DNA of 52,103 nucleotides from Litchfieldella qijiaojingensis (GTDB lineage Bacteria; Pseudomonadota; Gammaproteobacteria; Pseudomonadales; Halomonadaceae): positions 1 to 52,103 of the forward strand of contig NZ_BMXS01000029.1 in the NCBI RefSeq assembly GCF_014651875.1. Direction: 5' to 3'. The position numbers and the translations under genes were made by a program. The notes beneath the pieces were generated by a model. That model was not told the DNA's origin. It was given only the letters and a program-made list of their open reading frames with translations, and searched no databases. Of this stretch, positions 1 through 10,300 are shown one piece after another (within the stretch, counting starts at the first letter, position 1; each line of letters starts with the position of its first letter).

Positions 1-87
1 TTGCTGGAGTCGATTGGCAACATACCACCCGCTGAGGCGGAAGCTCGCTACTATCAACAAAGTACCGAGTCCGCTCAGGCAGCGTGA
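1..87 (+). CDS. IS3-family transposase OrfB, C-terminal end (partial)
   Basis: The first 28 codons read as the end of an IS3-type OrfB integrase/transposase, closing at a TGA at 85-87. The phrase IGNIPPAEAEARYYQQ is the characteristic tail of this DDE transposase family. The rest lies left of the window, so completeness and activity cannot be judged. The family call rests on this short tail and on the inverted-repeat-like end that follows. Confidence 0.75.
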   Translation: MLESIGNIPPAEAEARYYQQSTESAQAA

Positions 88-126
88 CTCAAACGAGAAA
101 GTCTCCGAGATAGTCGGGGCGGTTCA
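1..126 (+). mobile_element. Right end of an IS3-family insertion sequence
   Basis: After the transposase stop the sequence runs through CTCCGAGATAGTCGGGGCGG and ends GGTTCA at 121-126. Read inward this is TGAACCGCCCCG, the TG...CA type of terminal repeat seen in IS3-family elements. The element therefore probably ends at 126, directly against a 21-bp repeat array. The left end and target duplication are outside the window. Confidence 0.6.
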
Positions 127-210
127 TTATCTACGGTGCTAATCCCGTTATCTACGAAGCTAACCTCGCTATCTACGGAGCTGAGCTCGTCACCTACAGA
201 GCTGACTCAC
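127..210. repeat. Four degenerate 21-bp tandem repeats
   Basis: Four consecutive 21-bp units (127-147, 148-168, 169-189, 190-210) share the core ATCTACGgAGCTgA. They start exactly where the IS3 end stops, so the insertion may have cut a longer array. The period is the same as in the array at 356-502, and both carry a GGAGCT core, so the two may have a common origin. No function is recognised; they could be protein-binding iterons or the remains of a heptad-repeat coding sequence. Confidence 0.7.
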
Positions 211-355
211 GGCAAGGTGGGGTTAGGGGATGATTGCCTCATCCAGCCGTTCGACAGTACTTCGGCTTGCTTCAGGACCAGTTCGACAGCTTCCGGCACC
301 TGATCGGGTGGGCATGAGTAGCGCTGCGGGAGTGGCGAGGGCACGTAACCTGCCC

Positions 356-510
356 AAAGGTCCGGAGGTAGGACTCAAAGGTCCGGAGCTCGACCCCAAA
401 GGTCCGGAGTTCACCTCCAAAGGTCCGGAGCTCAGCCCCAAAGGTCCAGAGCTCGACCTCAAAGGTTCGGAGCTCGATCCCAAAGGTTCGGAGCTAAGGT
501 CCGAACCTTT
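356..510. repeat. Seven 21-bp tandem repeats ending in a perfect hairpin
   Basis: Seven units of exactly 21 bp begin with AAAGGTCCGGAGCTCG (356, 377, 398, 419, 440, 461, 482). The last two carry AAAGGTTCGGA. The final unit is followed by the inverted complement TCCGAACCTTT (500-510), giving a perfect 11-bp stem (482-492 with 500-510) and a 7-nt loop. Because 21 is divisible by 3, the plus strand reads as a KGPELDP-like heptad repeat, but no convincing start signal is seen. The array lies about 430 bp upstream of sspA. Confidence 0.8.
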
Positions 511-940
511 GGTGTGATTCTCCAGCGCCACTCACTGCTGTTGTCGCTGGAACTATAAGCCCGTAAATCATCGAAGTGGACTGTTCCCTCCCCAGCCGTC
601 CATCAATGCATAGAACAAAGCCTCTGTAACTTTATGCAACACTTCCAGCATCTTAGCGCCTTGGTATCTCCTTGAGGCACGTGCCGCAAGGCCTCAGAGT
701 GCCTCGAAATGTCTTTCAGAAGGCCGATAGCGCATCAAGACACCAACTCATAACACTTTGAATTAGCGAAACATTTCTTCTCTTTTAGGTAGTGAGGACC
801 ACTTGTTTTCTCGTACTCTTTCGTATTGCAGGTATACCGGCGCAGCAGCGTACGGCGCAGGCCTTCGTGACGAGTGCGTTAACTTCTGGGTATCAACCAA
901 AACCTTGTCCAGAGGAATGAGAACATATACCTTTGTGGCT
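511..940. other. Non-coding leader region upstream of sspA
   Basis: No convincing gene is seen. A 7-bp inverted repeat TCCAGCG/CGCTGGA (521-527 with 545-551) follows the repeat array. The stretch 730-800 is AT-richer than its surroundings and is the likely place for the sspABCD promoter, but no clear -35/-10 pair stands out. The sspA reading frame is open upstream to about 803, so a longer N-terminus is possible, though that extension does not resemble a cysteine desulfurase. Confidence 0.4.
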
Positions 941-2092
941 ATGACAAACCTCGCTCAGCCGATTTACTTAGACCACAACGCGACGACCCCCCCCCTACCG
1001 GAGGTGGTCGAAGCCGTGTGCGAGACTCTGCGTACAGCCTACGGCAATCCGTCGAGTGGGCATCGGCAGGGCGAACCCGCGCGTCGTCTCCTTCAACGCG
1101 CCCGCGAGACGCTACAAAGCTGTCTCGACACTTCCGATGATCAGTTCGTTTTCACTGGAAGCGGTACGGAGGCGAACAACCTCGCCTTACGCTCCCTAGC
1201 CCGTCATGGCAGTTGCATTATCACGAGCACAATCGAGCATTCCTCGATATTGAGCAGTGCAACGCGCCTACAGGCCGAGGGCACAGCTATAGAGATCATC
1301 GCGGTCACCGAAGAGGGAGAGGTGGATTTACACGCACTGCGTCAGCAGTTGTCGACGCACCACCACGCGGCTGTCTCCATCCAATGGATCAATAATGAAA
1401 CCGGCGTTATTCAGCCGATCCGCGAGATTACGGCACTAGCACGCGAGTATGGCGCACTCGTGCATATAGATGCAGCTCAGGCAATAGGTAAAATCGATAC
1501 CGCCGTAGAGGCGCTCGCTCCTGACTTCCTCAGCCTAACGGCCCATAAATTTAACGGTCCCGCCGGCGTCGGTGTCCTCTACGCGAAGCAGCCGGAGCTC
1601 ATCGATCCACTTTGTGTCGGCGGTGGCCAACAAAGCGGTTGGCATGCCGGCACCGAGAATACGGCCGGTATCGCCGGGCTACAGTGTGCACTCGAGCTGC
1701 GTTACAGCGAACTTCATGAAGCCATTGCTCATATGGCTAAACTTCGAGGCACCTTCGAACAGACAGTGCTCGACCTGTGCCCTTGGGTACGCATTAATGG
1801 CCTCAAAGATAGGCGTGTCTGCAACACGTCGAATATGTGCTTTGAAGGTATCGAAGGGCAAGCCTTAGTCGGACGACTCGATGCTCAGGGCATCTACTGC
1901 TCGCAAAGCTCTGCCTGTACAACCGGCCGCCCCGAGCCCTCCCACGTACTGCGTGCGATGGGTTTGAGCGAAGCACAGGCATACGCAAGCGTTCGTTTCT
2001 CCTTCGGCGTTACCAATACACAGGAAGAAGCGGAACTCGCTGGAACAGTTGTCGCCACTGAAGCTGAATACTTGAAGAGGATTTTCACATGA
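941..2092 (+). CDS. sspA: Cysteine desulfurase SspA/DndA (IscS/NifS-like)
   Basis: A PLP-dependent cysteine desulfurase that would take sulfur from cysteine as a persulfide and pass it to SspD for DNA phosphorothioation. Visible are the N-terminal YLDHNATTP, the TGSGTEANNLAL cofactor region, the PLP lysine in SLTAHKFNGP, and the sulfur-accepting cysteine in the mobile loop CSQSSACTTGR. Starting at 941 (MTNLAQPIYLDHNATTP) gives 383 residues, usual for the family; an alternative ATG at 917 adds 8. The stop overlaps the sspB start by 4 bp (ATGA), indicating translational coupling. The assignment to the Ssp system rather than Fe-S assembly rests on the three genes that follow. Confidence 0.9.
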   Translation: MTNLAQPIYLDHNATTPPLPEVVEAVCETLRTAYGNPSSGHRQGEPARRLLQRARETLQSCLDTSDDQFVFTGSGTEANNLALRSLARHGSCIITSTIEHSSILSSATRLQAEGTAIEIIAVTEEGEVDLHALRQQLSTHHHAAVSIQWINNETGVIQPIREITALAREYGALVHIDAAQAIGKIDTAVEALAPDFLSLTAHKFNGPAGVGVLYAKQPELIDPLCVGGGQQSGWHAGTENTAGIAGLQCALELRYSELHEAIAHMAKLRGTFEQTVLDLCPWVRINGLKDRRVCNTSNMCFEGIEGQALVGRLDAQGIYCSQSSACTTGRPEPSHVLRAMGLSEAQAYASVRFSFGVTNTQEEAELAGTVVATEAEYLKRIFT

Positions 2093-2991
2093 GATTTGGC
2101 GGACACGAGACGTTTCCCGTCCGCGAAGGCTGGCTTCACAAGGGTCTGAAGCTGATCAATAACGACCAGGAAGCCTTCAGTGATCCCTATGTTGCCGACG
2201 CCCTAGGGGTTGGTCGAAACATGGCAAAATCGATTCGCCATTGGCTCATCGCTACCGGGCTTGCTGAGACACAACCCAGCCAAAAGGGCAAAAAAGGAAA
2301 GATCATGGTGCCCACCGAGCTCGGTAAGCTGATTTGGAAACATGACCCCTATTTTCTACAGATCGGCACCTGGATTGCACTGCATATCAATCTCGTGAAC
2401 AATCCGGAGGAGGCTCAAAGCTGGCAGTGGTTTTTCTCCCGCTACAGCACGCAACGCTTCGATCGAATCAGCTGTTCAGAAGCCCTCAAGCGCCATGTAG
2501 ATGCCTCGTCGCAACGTTCACCGGCTCTGCGGACCCTGCAACGCGATGTCGCCTGTTTACTCTCGACCTACGCCGTGCCCGTTCCTAACGAGCACGCTGA
2601 TCCGGAAGATGCCTCTGACTCGCCCTTCCGGCGCTTGGGGCTCCTGACCTACTTCCGCGACTCACACCTGTATCGGCGTAACGAGATAGACGTCGCCACC
2701 ATCCCGGCGGAAATGCTCGGCTACGCATTATGCGTCAGCAATGCGCTGAAAGAGGGAGACCTGCCACTGCGGGAAGCATGCTTTGTCGAAGGTGGGCTTG
2801 GCCGTTGCCTACAGCTCGGCCTCGATGCCTTTATCGATGTCGTCGAAAAAGCAGAGGCGGAACTTCCAGAGGGCGCCGTGCGGGTGATCGGCTCAGCCGG
2901 AGAACGCAACCTACGTGTCGCCGAGCGCACTCATGTCGAGTGGCTCGAAGCTTATTACCATCGAACTCAAGCTCAGGTAGCTGCAGCATAG
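2089..2991 (+). CDS. sspB: DUF4007 protein SspB, phosphorothioation nicking component
   Basis: A 300-residue protein with the N-terminal signature FGGHETFPVREGWLHKG of the DUF4007 family, to which SspB belongs. In described SspABCD systems SspB is a DNA nickase that works with SspC and SspD to place single-strand phosphorothioates. A winged-helix-like region follows (about residues 25-80: VADALGVGRNMAKSIRHWL, then a short basic stretch). The start overlaps the sspA stop and the stop lies 2 bp before sspC, so this is the second gene of a tight operon. The family is seen in the sequence; the nicking role is taken from characterised homologues. Confidence 0.88.
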   Translation: MRFGGHETFPVREGWLHKGLKLINNDQEAFSDPYVADALGVGRNMAKSIRHWLIATGLAETQPSQKGKKGKIMVPTELGKLIWKHDPYFLQIGTWIALHINLVNNPEEAQSWQWFFSRYSTQRFDRISCSEALKRHVDASSQRSPALRTLQRDVACLLSTYAVPVPNEHADPEDASDSPFRRLGLLTYFRDSHLYRRNEIDVATIPAEMLGYALCVSNALKEGDLPLREACFVEGGLGRCLQLGLDAFIDVVEKAEAELPEGAVRVIGSAGERNLRVAERTHVEWLEAYYHRTQAQVAAA

Positions 2992-2993
2992 CC

Positions 2994-5900
2994 ATGCAAC
3001 AAGAAACCCCTTTTCTGCGCTCGATAAACATCGTATTCGACGCTAGCGAACCTGAGCGCATCGGCCACTACGAGCCGACATCCAAAGCCATTGCTTTCCT
3101 CCGGGGCGTCAGTGGCCATAGCGACAGCCGCGCCTTTTTCGTTATCGCTCCGTACGGTTCGGGCAAATCCATCAGCGCCACCTATCTCCTGCAACTCGTA
3201 GAAAACCGCAAGCACGCCGTAACGACGCTCGAGGCGGTGGGCCAACGTCTACAACGGGTTGAACCACAGCTCGGAGACTTTGCCCAAAAGCGGCTCGCTC
3301 AAGGTGACATCCATGGTGTCGTGATCGCGCTCGAAGGTGCCATACAAGATATTGGTCTTGCCGTACGCGACGCTGCGTACGCCTCGCTGCAACGCTTGGG
3401 GATGCAAGAGCTTGCCCAAGTACTTAAGCAGATGGATGTCACAGGTATCACCGGGGCCCTTGCGGTTTTGGATTATCTCAAAGACAAAAGCGCACCCTCG
3501 AAGTCCGAGCCATACCAAATCGATCGTATCGTTCTTCTGTGGGATGAGTTTGGGCGCCACGTCGAGCAGCTCATCCGCAGTGGCCACCCACAGCGCTTGG
3601 CTGAAATTCAGACGTTGGCCGAGTACGCAGCACGGACCCAAAAATTACCGGTCACGCTTGGCCTTCTCATGCATCAAGGGCTGCTGCAATACGCGACGGG
3701 CCTAAGCCAATCCATGCTGAGCGAGTGGCGCAAGATCGAAGGCCGCTTCGAGCCCATCCAGTACGTCGACGACAGCCGTGAGCTGTACCGTCTGATTGGC
3801 AAGATCGTCGACACGCACAAACCGCGCGAGCTTTCCCTTCCACACTCCGATGAGCACATTGCCGATCGGGCCCTAGAAGTGGGCTTGCTGACTGATCTTG
3901 AAGGCGAACTGCCAGGCTTGCTTGCACGCGCGTACCCTCTTCATCCGGCTGCGCTCCATATCTTGCCACGCCTAGCTGCCCGCGCCGCACAGCATGAGCG
4001 CACCCTCTTTGGCTTTGTGCTCTCGGCGGATTTGGAACAGGCCGTCACCCCCGAACACTTGTATGACTACTTTGCGTCCGCAATGCAGGCGGATACGGGG
4101 GTCGGTGGTACGTATCGCAAGTGGCTCGAGACCGAAAGCGCACTCTCTAAGGTTGACGACAAATTTGAGATCCGCGTCTTAAAGACCGCGAGCATCCTTG
4201 AGCTTGGTCTCTCCGGCGAGCGCAGCCGCGTCAGTCGCGCGTTGTTAGAGTTCGCTCTCGGTGATGACCTTGCAGCCAAGCGTACGATCGATCAACTGCT
4301 CGAGCGTAAGCTCCTACTGCATCGTCGCCGCACCGATCAAATCTCTCTCTGGCACGGCACCGATGTCGATCTCCGTAGCCGCCTTGAGGAGGAACTCGCG
4401 CGCCTCGAGGGCGACTTCGACATCCTCGCACTGCTCAACAAAGAGTTTCGCCCCGCCGTCTGGCGGCCAGTGCGTTACAACGACGAATACAGCATCCGCC
4501 GCTACTTCGAGTGCGAATTCATCGCGGCACAAGATCTGCTAGCCGGCAAAAATGGCTTACCGCAAAAACGTGCGCAGGCCGATGGTCGTGTTCTATATGT
4601 AGTGCCACAGAACGAGAAGGATTGCAGTGCAGCCTGCCAAGCAGCGCTAAATAATCATGATTCCTTGACGGTTATCGCGGTACCGCGCGAGATGATTGAC
4701 ATCCGTGCCACAGCGGCGGAGCTGATTTGTTTGACCCGGATGCAGAACGACGAGGCATTGCTCGCCGAGGATCCGCTCATCAGTACCGAGCTGCAGCAGA
4801 TGCTTGATGAGACTCAGAGTCATCTGCACACCCAACTTTCCCGTCTCACCCAACCAGGGCCCGAGACACTTTGGTTCAGTGGGGGGCAATCGCACGCGAT
4901 CACGGATCGCGCGGATCTATTAAGCACACTCTCCGCTATCTGCGAGAACCACTTCCGGAAGACCCCGGTCATCAAGAATGAGATGATCGTCCGCCACAAG
5001 CCGTCCCCACAACTCGTCAACGCACGGCGCAAAGTGATCATGGGGATTCTAGAGCGCTATGGTGAAGAACGGCTCGGCATCATCGGAGAGTTTGCGGATG
5101 CTTCTGTATTCCGGACGGTACTCTCCAATACTGGCTTATACAAAAAAGCAACCGATGGCGAGGACGTCTACGCCTTTGCACAACCGCAGGACCTTCAAGA
5201 ACAAGCGCTTGAGGAAGTCTGGCAGAAGTTCAAGGATCTTCTAACTATCCCAGACGAGCAGCCTAAAGACCTTGCTGATTTCTTCTCGAAGCTAGCAGAG
5301 CCTCCCTATGGTATGCGCGATGGCGTCATGCCGATTCTATTTGCGGCAGCGCTCAAGGCTTTCCCCTCTGCGCTCTCAATCAGCGACGAAAGCGGAAACT
5401 ATCTGGAAGATCTACTTCCCAGCCACATCGAGAACATTTGCCACCGACCGAGTGCTTTCACTCTGACGGTCATGAAACTTGATTCGTCGACACGCGAATA
5501 TTTAATCAATCTTGGCGATATCTTCGGTGCTGACATCTTGAATGCAAGCGACTTAGTTCGTGCGGTATATGATGGCATTGAGGCCTGGCGTGCCAAGCTC
5601 CCCCCCGGCGCCTTAGACACCTCCGAAATGCCAGCCGATGTCCGGGGCCTGCAGCATGCATTGAACAGTGAGCTAAGTCCTGTGCAATTATTTTTCCATC
5701 GCTTCCCCTTGCTCGCCGGGGTTGATAATGAGAACTATGGCGGTGTAGTTCGCTGGGTCGAGTCTGCTGCCAAAACGCTTGCAAGCGTCGTCGATAACTA
5801 CCGTGACAACATTCTCGCTACGGTTGATGACAACCTTCGACTAATAACGGATGCAGAACCGGGCAGCGCTACAATGGCCCGATTTGAGCGTTGGCGCCAA

Positions 5901-6293
5901 ACACTGCCACCACATGTTCGTGATCAGATTTCGGGGCTCGCAAAGGCGCTACTCACATTACCGCTGAGCCGCTTCTCCAGTGATTACGCATTTGCCGATG
6001 CAATCGCAGCCATTGTTGCAGAGAAAAAACCACAGCGTTGGACCGACAGTGATCTCGTCCGCTTCCGGAACAGCTTTGCAGCTTTGGTCAGCCAGATCGA
6101 AACCCAAGCACTCGCGCTTAATTTTGATTCTCCCCCCACCCAGGAGGGCCGCGCTGCGATTACCCAGCTCTACACCCATCGCATCCAAACTTTGATGGGC
6201 AACCTTTCACAATTAATCGGTCGCTCTGATGCGCAAGCGCAGCTACGTTGCTTGCTGGATCAAATTGAGGAGGCTGAACATGGCAACTCTTGA
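2994..6293 (+). CDS. sspC: SspC, large P-loop ATPase of the phosphorothioation complex
   Basis: A 1099-residue ATPase. A Walker A motif (APYGSGKS) lies at about residues 52-59 and a Walker B-like VLLWDEFG near residue 182. The long remainder is helical without motifs I recognise. The position between the DUF4007 gene and the PAPS-reductase-like gene identifies it as SspC, the ATPase that supports modification in SspBCD. The ATG at 2994, 2 bp after the sspB stop, is preferred because the Walker region then sits at the usual distance from the N-terminus; the frame is open further upstream but only inside sspB. It overlaps sspD by 14 bp. Confidence 0.87.
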   Translation: MQQETPFLRSINIVFDASEPERIGHYEPTSKAIAFLRGVSGHSDSRAFFVIAPYGSGKSISATYLLQLVENRKHAVTTLEAVGQRLQRVEPQLGDFAQKRLAQGDIHGVVIALEGAIQDIGLAVRDAAYASLQRLGMQELAQVLKQMDVTGITGALAVLDYLKDKSAPSKSEPYQIDRIVLLWDEFGRHVEQLIRSGHPQRLAEIQTLAEYAARTQKLPVTLGLLMHQGLLQYATGLSQSMLSEWRKIEGRFEPIQYVDDSRELYRLIGKIVDTHKPRELSLPHSDEHIADRALEVGLLTDLEGELPGLLARAYPLHPAALHILPRLAARAAQHERTLFGFVLSADLEQAVTPEHLYDYFASAMQADTGVGGTYRKWLETESALSKVDDKFEIRVLKTASILELGLSGERSRVSRALLEFALGDDLAAKRTIDQLLERKLLLHRRRTDQISLWHGTDVDLRSRLEEELARLEGDFDILALLNKEFRPAVWRPVRYNDEYSIRRYFECEFIAAQDLLAGKNGLPQKRAQADGRVLYVVPQNEKDCSAACQAALNNHDSLTVIAVPREMIDIRATAAELICLTRMQNDEALLAEDPLISTELQQMLDETQSHLHTQLSRLTQPGPETLWFSGGQSHAITDRADLLSTLSAICENHFRKTPVIKNEMIVRHKPSPQLVNARRKVIMGILERYGEERLGIIGEFADASVFRTVLSNTGLYKKATDGEDVYAFAQPQDLQEQALEEVWQKFKDLLTIPDEQPKDLADFFSKLAEPPYGMRDGVMPILFAAALKAFPSALSISDESGNYLEDLLPSHIENICHRPSAFTLTVMKLDSSTREYLINLGDIFGADILNASDLVRAVYDGIEAWRAKLPPGALDTSEMPADVRGLQHALNSELSPVQLFFHRFPLLAGVDNENYGGVVRWVESAAKTLASVVDNYRDNILATVDDNLRLITDAEPGSATMARFERWRQTLPPHVRDQISGLAKALLTLPLSRFSSDYAFADAIAAIVAEKKPQRWTDSDLVRFRNSFAALVSQIETQALALNFDSPPTQEGRAAITQLYTHRIQTLMGNLSQLIGRSDAQAQLRCLLDQIEEAEHGNS

Positions 6294-7095
6294 AGAAGCC
6301 TTAGCCAAAGCTAACGATACCAGCGTCAAACACATTGTCAGCCTCTCCGGTGGCAAAGACTCGACAGCACTCGCGCTCTTTATGCGCGAGCACTACCCAG
6401 AGCTCCCTGTCGAGTATGTGTTCTGCGACACTGGTGTCGAGCTACCGGAAACAGATGAGTATCTTGAGCGGCTTGAAGCAGTACTCGGCACGGAGATTGT
6501 CCGTCTGAACGCTCTTGATAAACTCGGTGCAAAGAAAAAAGGGAATCGAACCCCTTTTGACCTTTGGCTCGAAGTGTATGGCGGCTACCTTCCGAGCCCT
6601 CGCTCGCGCTGGTGCACCCGAGTGCTTAAGATCCAGCCATTCGAGGACTACGTTGGCGCCAATACTGCATATAGTTACATCGGTATTCGCCACGACGAGA
6701 ATCGAGAGGGCTACACACAACAGTCGAAGAAGCCACCGGCTCTCTCTGACAAACCTAACATCCTGCCCATCTATCCATTCAAGGAGCACAAGATGGGGCT
6801 GACAGACATCCAGCGCCTGCTAGAAGAATCGGGCCTCGGTCTGCCGAAGTACTACAACTGGCGCTCCCGTTCCGGCTGCTACTTTTGCTTTTATCAACAG
6901 AAAGGTGAGTGGCAAGCACTCAAGCGCAACCACCCCGACCTCTTCGCGCGCGCCAAGATGTACGAGAACCCCGTCAACGGTGCGCAGTTTACGTGGGTCG
7001 AAGGACGCACTCTAGAAGATCTTGAGAAAGATCCGCGGCAGTACGAGGTCAAAGCACCGGATGAGGTAGATGGGTGTGCTATCTGCCATCTTTGA
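6280..7095 (+). CDS. sspD: SspD, PAPS-reductase-like ATP pyrophosphatase for sulfur transfer
   Basis: A 271-residue protein of the phosphoadenosine-phosphosulfate reductase/ATP pyrophosphatase superfamily. The PP-loop SLSGGKDSTALALF lies near residues 22-35. Cysteines in RWCTRV, SGCYFCFY and the C-terminal DGCAICHL are placed to hold an Fe-S cluster, as in DndC/SspD. It would activate the DNA backbone and accept sulfur from SspA. The start at 6280 has a strong GAGGAGG ribosome site inside the sspC end. It is the last gene of the sspABCD operon and is followed by a hairpin. Confidence 0.9.
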   Translation: MATLEEALAKANDTSVKHIVSLSGGKDSTALALFMREHYPELPVEYVFCDTGVELPETDEYLERLEAVLGTEIVRLNALDKLGAKKKGNRTPFDLWLEVYGGYLPSPRSRWCTRVLKIQPFEDYVGANTAYSYIGIRHDENREGYTQQSKKPPALSDKPNILPIYPFKEHKMGLTDIQRLLEESGLGLPKYYNWRSRSGCYFCFYQQKGEWQALKRNHPDLFARAKMYENPVNGAQFTWVEGRTLEDLEKDPRQYEVKAPDEVDGCAICHL

Positions 7096-7111
7096 CAAAG
7101 CAAGACGAGAA

Positions 7112-7140
7112 AGGGCGCAGCGCAAGGTTCGTTGCGCCCT
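7112..7140 (+). terminator. Hairpin after sspD
   Basis: AGGGCGCA and TGCGCCCT form a GC-rich stem with a short internal mismatch, 16 bp after the sspD stop and between convergent operons. There is no strong T-run behind it, only the palindrome CTAGTACTAG, so it may be a weak or factor-assisted terminator. The 7141-7318 stretch up to the end of dptH contains nothing else recognised. Confidence 0.55.
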
Positions 7141-7318
7141 CTAGTACTAGGCAGGCCTTACCTCATTAACCGATGCGCTCTACTAGCCATGTTCGCTCAC
7201 TCTCAGTTCAATGCGGACACCCTCCCCATCCAACTACGCTAGTATCCGCCTGGATTCATTAGACCACTACATTTGCCGGCTATCCGTTTGGGTGCATGAT
7301 AGCAACTCTGTACCACTA

Positions 7319-10300
7319 CTACGGGTACAGTGCGCTCCAGTAAGCTATCGCCGCACTAGCGAGATCCTGAATGTCTTCGGGTTCAGCGAAGGGCACTTGG
7401 ATTACGAAGAAGTTCTGACCTACTGGTGGACTCTGATTTGCCATGATGCAGGCTAGATGCCCCTTACCGAGGAGCTTTTCCGCTCCACCGATACCGAGGA
7501 CCATCCTAGATCCCGTGGAGTTTTGCACCTTGAGGCAAAGCCGATTGTTCATGTTGTCCCTAAGTCGCGTCGGTACAGCGTCAGCGTCGGCACGCTGTGT
7601 GATTAGGATGAGGTGAATTCCTGCTGCCCGAGCCTTCATTCCAAGGTTGGCGACGGCCGAAAGAACTACGTCCTGATACTCCTTTTCCTGCGCCATCCAA
7701 GCGCCCATCTCGTCATGGACGAGAAAGATGCGCGACATTCGATCTTGGGGAGCCACCTTTTGATTGTAATAGGTGATGTTTTGAGCGCCCACCTCTGCAA
7801 AGCGCTCATAGCGTTCATCCATCCTTTGCACCAAGTCTTCGAAGGCTTCTTGGGCTTCCTGTATTTCCGTGATTATCGGCCCCTTCATGTGGGGCGTACC
7901 ATTCAACCATCCGAAATCCACACCCTTCTTCGGATCGACAAGGATCAGCTCAGCTTTGTCGGGATCGTTGAAGGTAATCAGCTGGAGAAGCAGTCCCTGA
8001 GTCAGGATCCCCTTACCGCTTCCCGTCTCACCGGCGATGAGCGTATGGGGGCCGTGCTCCTCATAGCCACCGAACTCGCCGGAAATGTTCAGGAACAGAA
8101 GACGATCGTCGTCTTCACGCGCTCCAAGGATGAAATTCGTCAACTCGCTCGGCTCCCGGTCGGGCCACGGTGATTGAAGCCACGTCGAGGCGAGCGGCAC
8201 CTTAGCGCGCTGATCTCGTTTTACGAACAGGGAGATCTTGCCGCGCCCGGGGCGTACATCAACGACTTCGATACCATAGGTGGTAAGAAGCTCACCCGTC
8301 CTGCGGTCGATTTTGTCCACAGTCAGCGTCTCATGTCCACGGAAGGTGATCAGCGCACCGTTGGGAGTTAAACGGTAGCGTGGTTCGGCGAAATGTGCCT
8401 GCATTCCGAAATGGCTGAGGGCGCGCTGCGTATCCTCGCAGATCTTTTCGGCCCAAGTGATTGATTCAGGGTCGTCAATCGCTCCTTCCTCTCGAGCTGC
8501 CATTGCCTGCAGAACGGCATAAACAGGCGTCGGGATGAACCGCGGAGCTTCCTTTCCAGTGATCAAAGTGGGGAGCTCCTGTGTCTCAACTTCCCCACGT
8601 TCCTCCGAGGTGCCGGTCTCGGATGGCACCTCCGTTTCGAAATTGACAGGGGCGAAGGAGGTCTCCTTGAAAGGAATGTCGCTACCAAGGGACTCCCCAG
8701 GGTCGGTCCCAATCAGCGGCGACGACTCGAACGATGGTTCCGATGAACTCATCTCTGTCTCATTCATACAGGCCTGAGTTGTCTGGGTGGCCGACTCGCC
8801 CGCATACCAGCGGGCGTCCCTCAACTCCGCACGATCCGGCACCTCCCCCTCGGCGACGGTTCGCAACGTCTGCAGAATGATTGGCGTGGGCAGAATGTGA
8901 TGGCGGAGATGAGGGTGATCCATATCGCTCTCTAGCCTCGGAGATGTCCCATGGTCGTCGTGCAAGCAGATCACCGCCTCTCCGCTGAGCCGGAACGTCA
9001 CATCTCCGGCACCCAATGCTTCCAGAAATGCCGCGCGTCTCAAGGCGTCGGGCAGGCGCTCCGATAGGCCTTCCCGATTGACGAGGAGATCGACGAGCCG
9101 GGCACACCAGGCTTGCCGGGAGATTGGATCCTCGTTATCGATGAAGATCCGACGAACCCGATCAACAGTATCGCGCACCTGTCTCCGGGCTTCTTTCGTC
9201 TCCGCCATCTCGTTCGCCAAGCCGACGAACTTAGCTTCTCCAACCTGGACCAGGATTTCGAAGCCGGTTCCAGTGTCGAGGATGGTCACACCGATGGCAT
9301 CTGCGATCTTGCCTGTGCCGGACATGAACCAGCCACGATAGTCGTCCAGCGACACCCAGATCGGCCGCGCCGTTTCCGGAAGGCCCTTGGGCAGACTGGC
9401 CTCAAGATGTGCCCGCATCAGGCTCAGGCCAATCATCTCATGGGAAGCATTGGCGAAGCGCGCGGCAGACAGCACCTTTTGCCCGGAAATCCGAACCACA
9501 TCGTTGAGCACGACGTCACCCAGAAGCGTGGCGGCCTCCATATCGATCCCGCATGCCTCGACGAGATCCTGGCGCACGTTCGTCTTCAGACGTTCATCGA
9601 TCTTGCCAGCTGAGATGATCACGCGCCCCTCAGACCCAGGCACCGAGATATCCCGGATAATCTGCACGCCGCATTTTTCAAGCAGCGTTCGACTGGACAC
9701 CTTGTCGTAGGTCACGACCCACTCGGCCAGCTCGTGGGCACGACGGATCAGGTCTACTACATGCGCATTGTCGAATTGAACGTGGTGGATCAGAACGGCA
9801 TGGCTATCGTTCGGCAGAACAGCTGCCTTGTCCATCTCGTATAGGAGGTCGTGGTACTCCGCCACAGAACGGGGCGGCCGCGGCAGGGTCAGGTAGATTC
9901 CGACTCCGGGCGCACCGACTTCCGTGAGTCGCCGCCGAGGCTTCCGCGCTGGCGCAAGGTCGAAGTCTGGGCTCAGGTCTTCGGTCTTTCCCCGTTCGAG
10001 CTCCCACTCCGGAACGGCGTGATGGCTGACCGCGTCGTGCAGGAAGACCAGGTCCATATCGCGGATCGTATCTTCCAGTCCCTGCGCTGACCTGTTCGGC
10101 CTTACATCAACGCGCAACCGCGACAGAAAACCCTTCGCCGTCTCGCTGATGTTCTCCGCGTCGAGCCGCATGTTCTGACTGCGGTAGATCGATCGCAGTC
10201 GCGCCTGGTCGTGATGTGTGATTACGAAATCACAGCGTAGGTCGGGATCACGGTGTATCCGCTGTGCCAGCAATCGCGCGATCTCACGGGGCAACGTGAG

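Noticed and set aside
356-502. Possible CRISPR array
   Set aside because: Units follow one another without unique spacers, vary internally, and no cas gene is nearby. They are plain tandem repeats.
230-517. Open frame with KGPELDP heptad repeats across the 21-bp array
   Set aside because: The frame stays open because the repeat length is a multiple of three. The opposite strand is equally open, no ribosome site is seen and the N-terminal part has no recognisable content.
941-2092. Housekeeping IscS for Fe-S clusters
   Set aside because: No iscU, iscA or iscR nearby; the gene overlaps a DUF4007 gene and belongs to the ssp operon.
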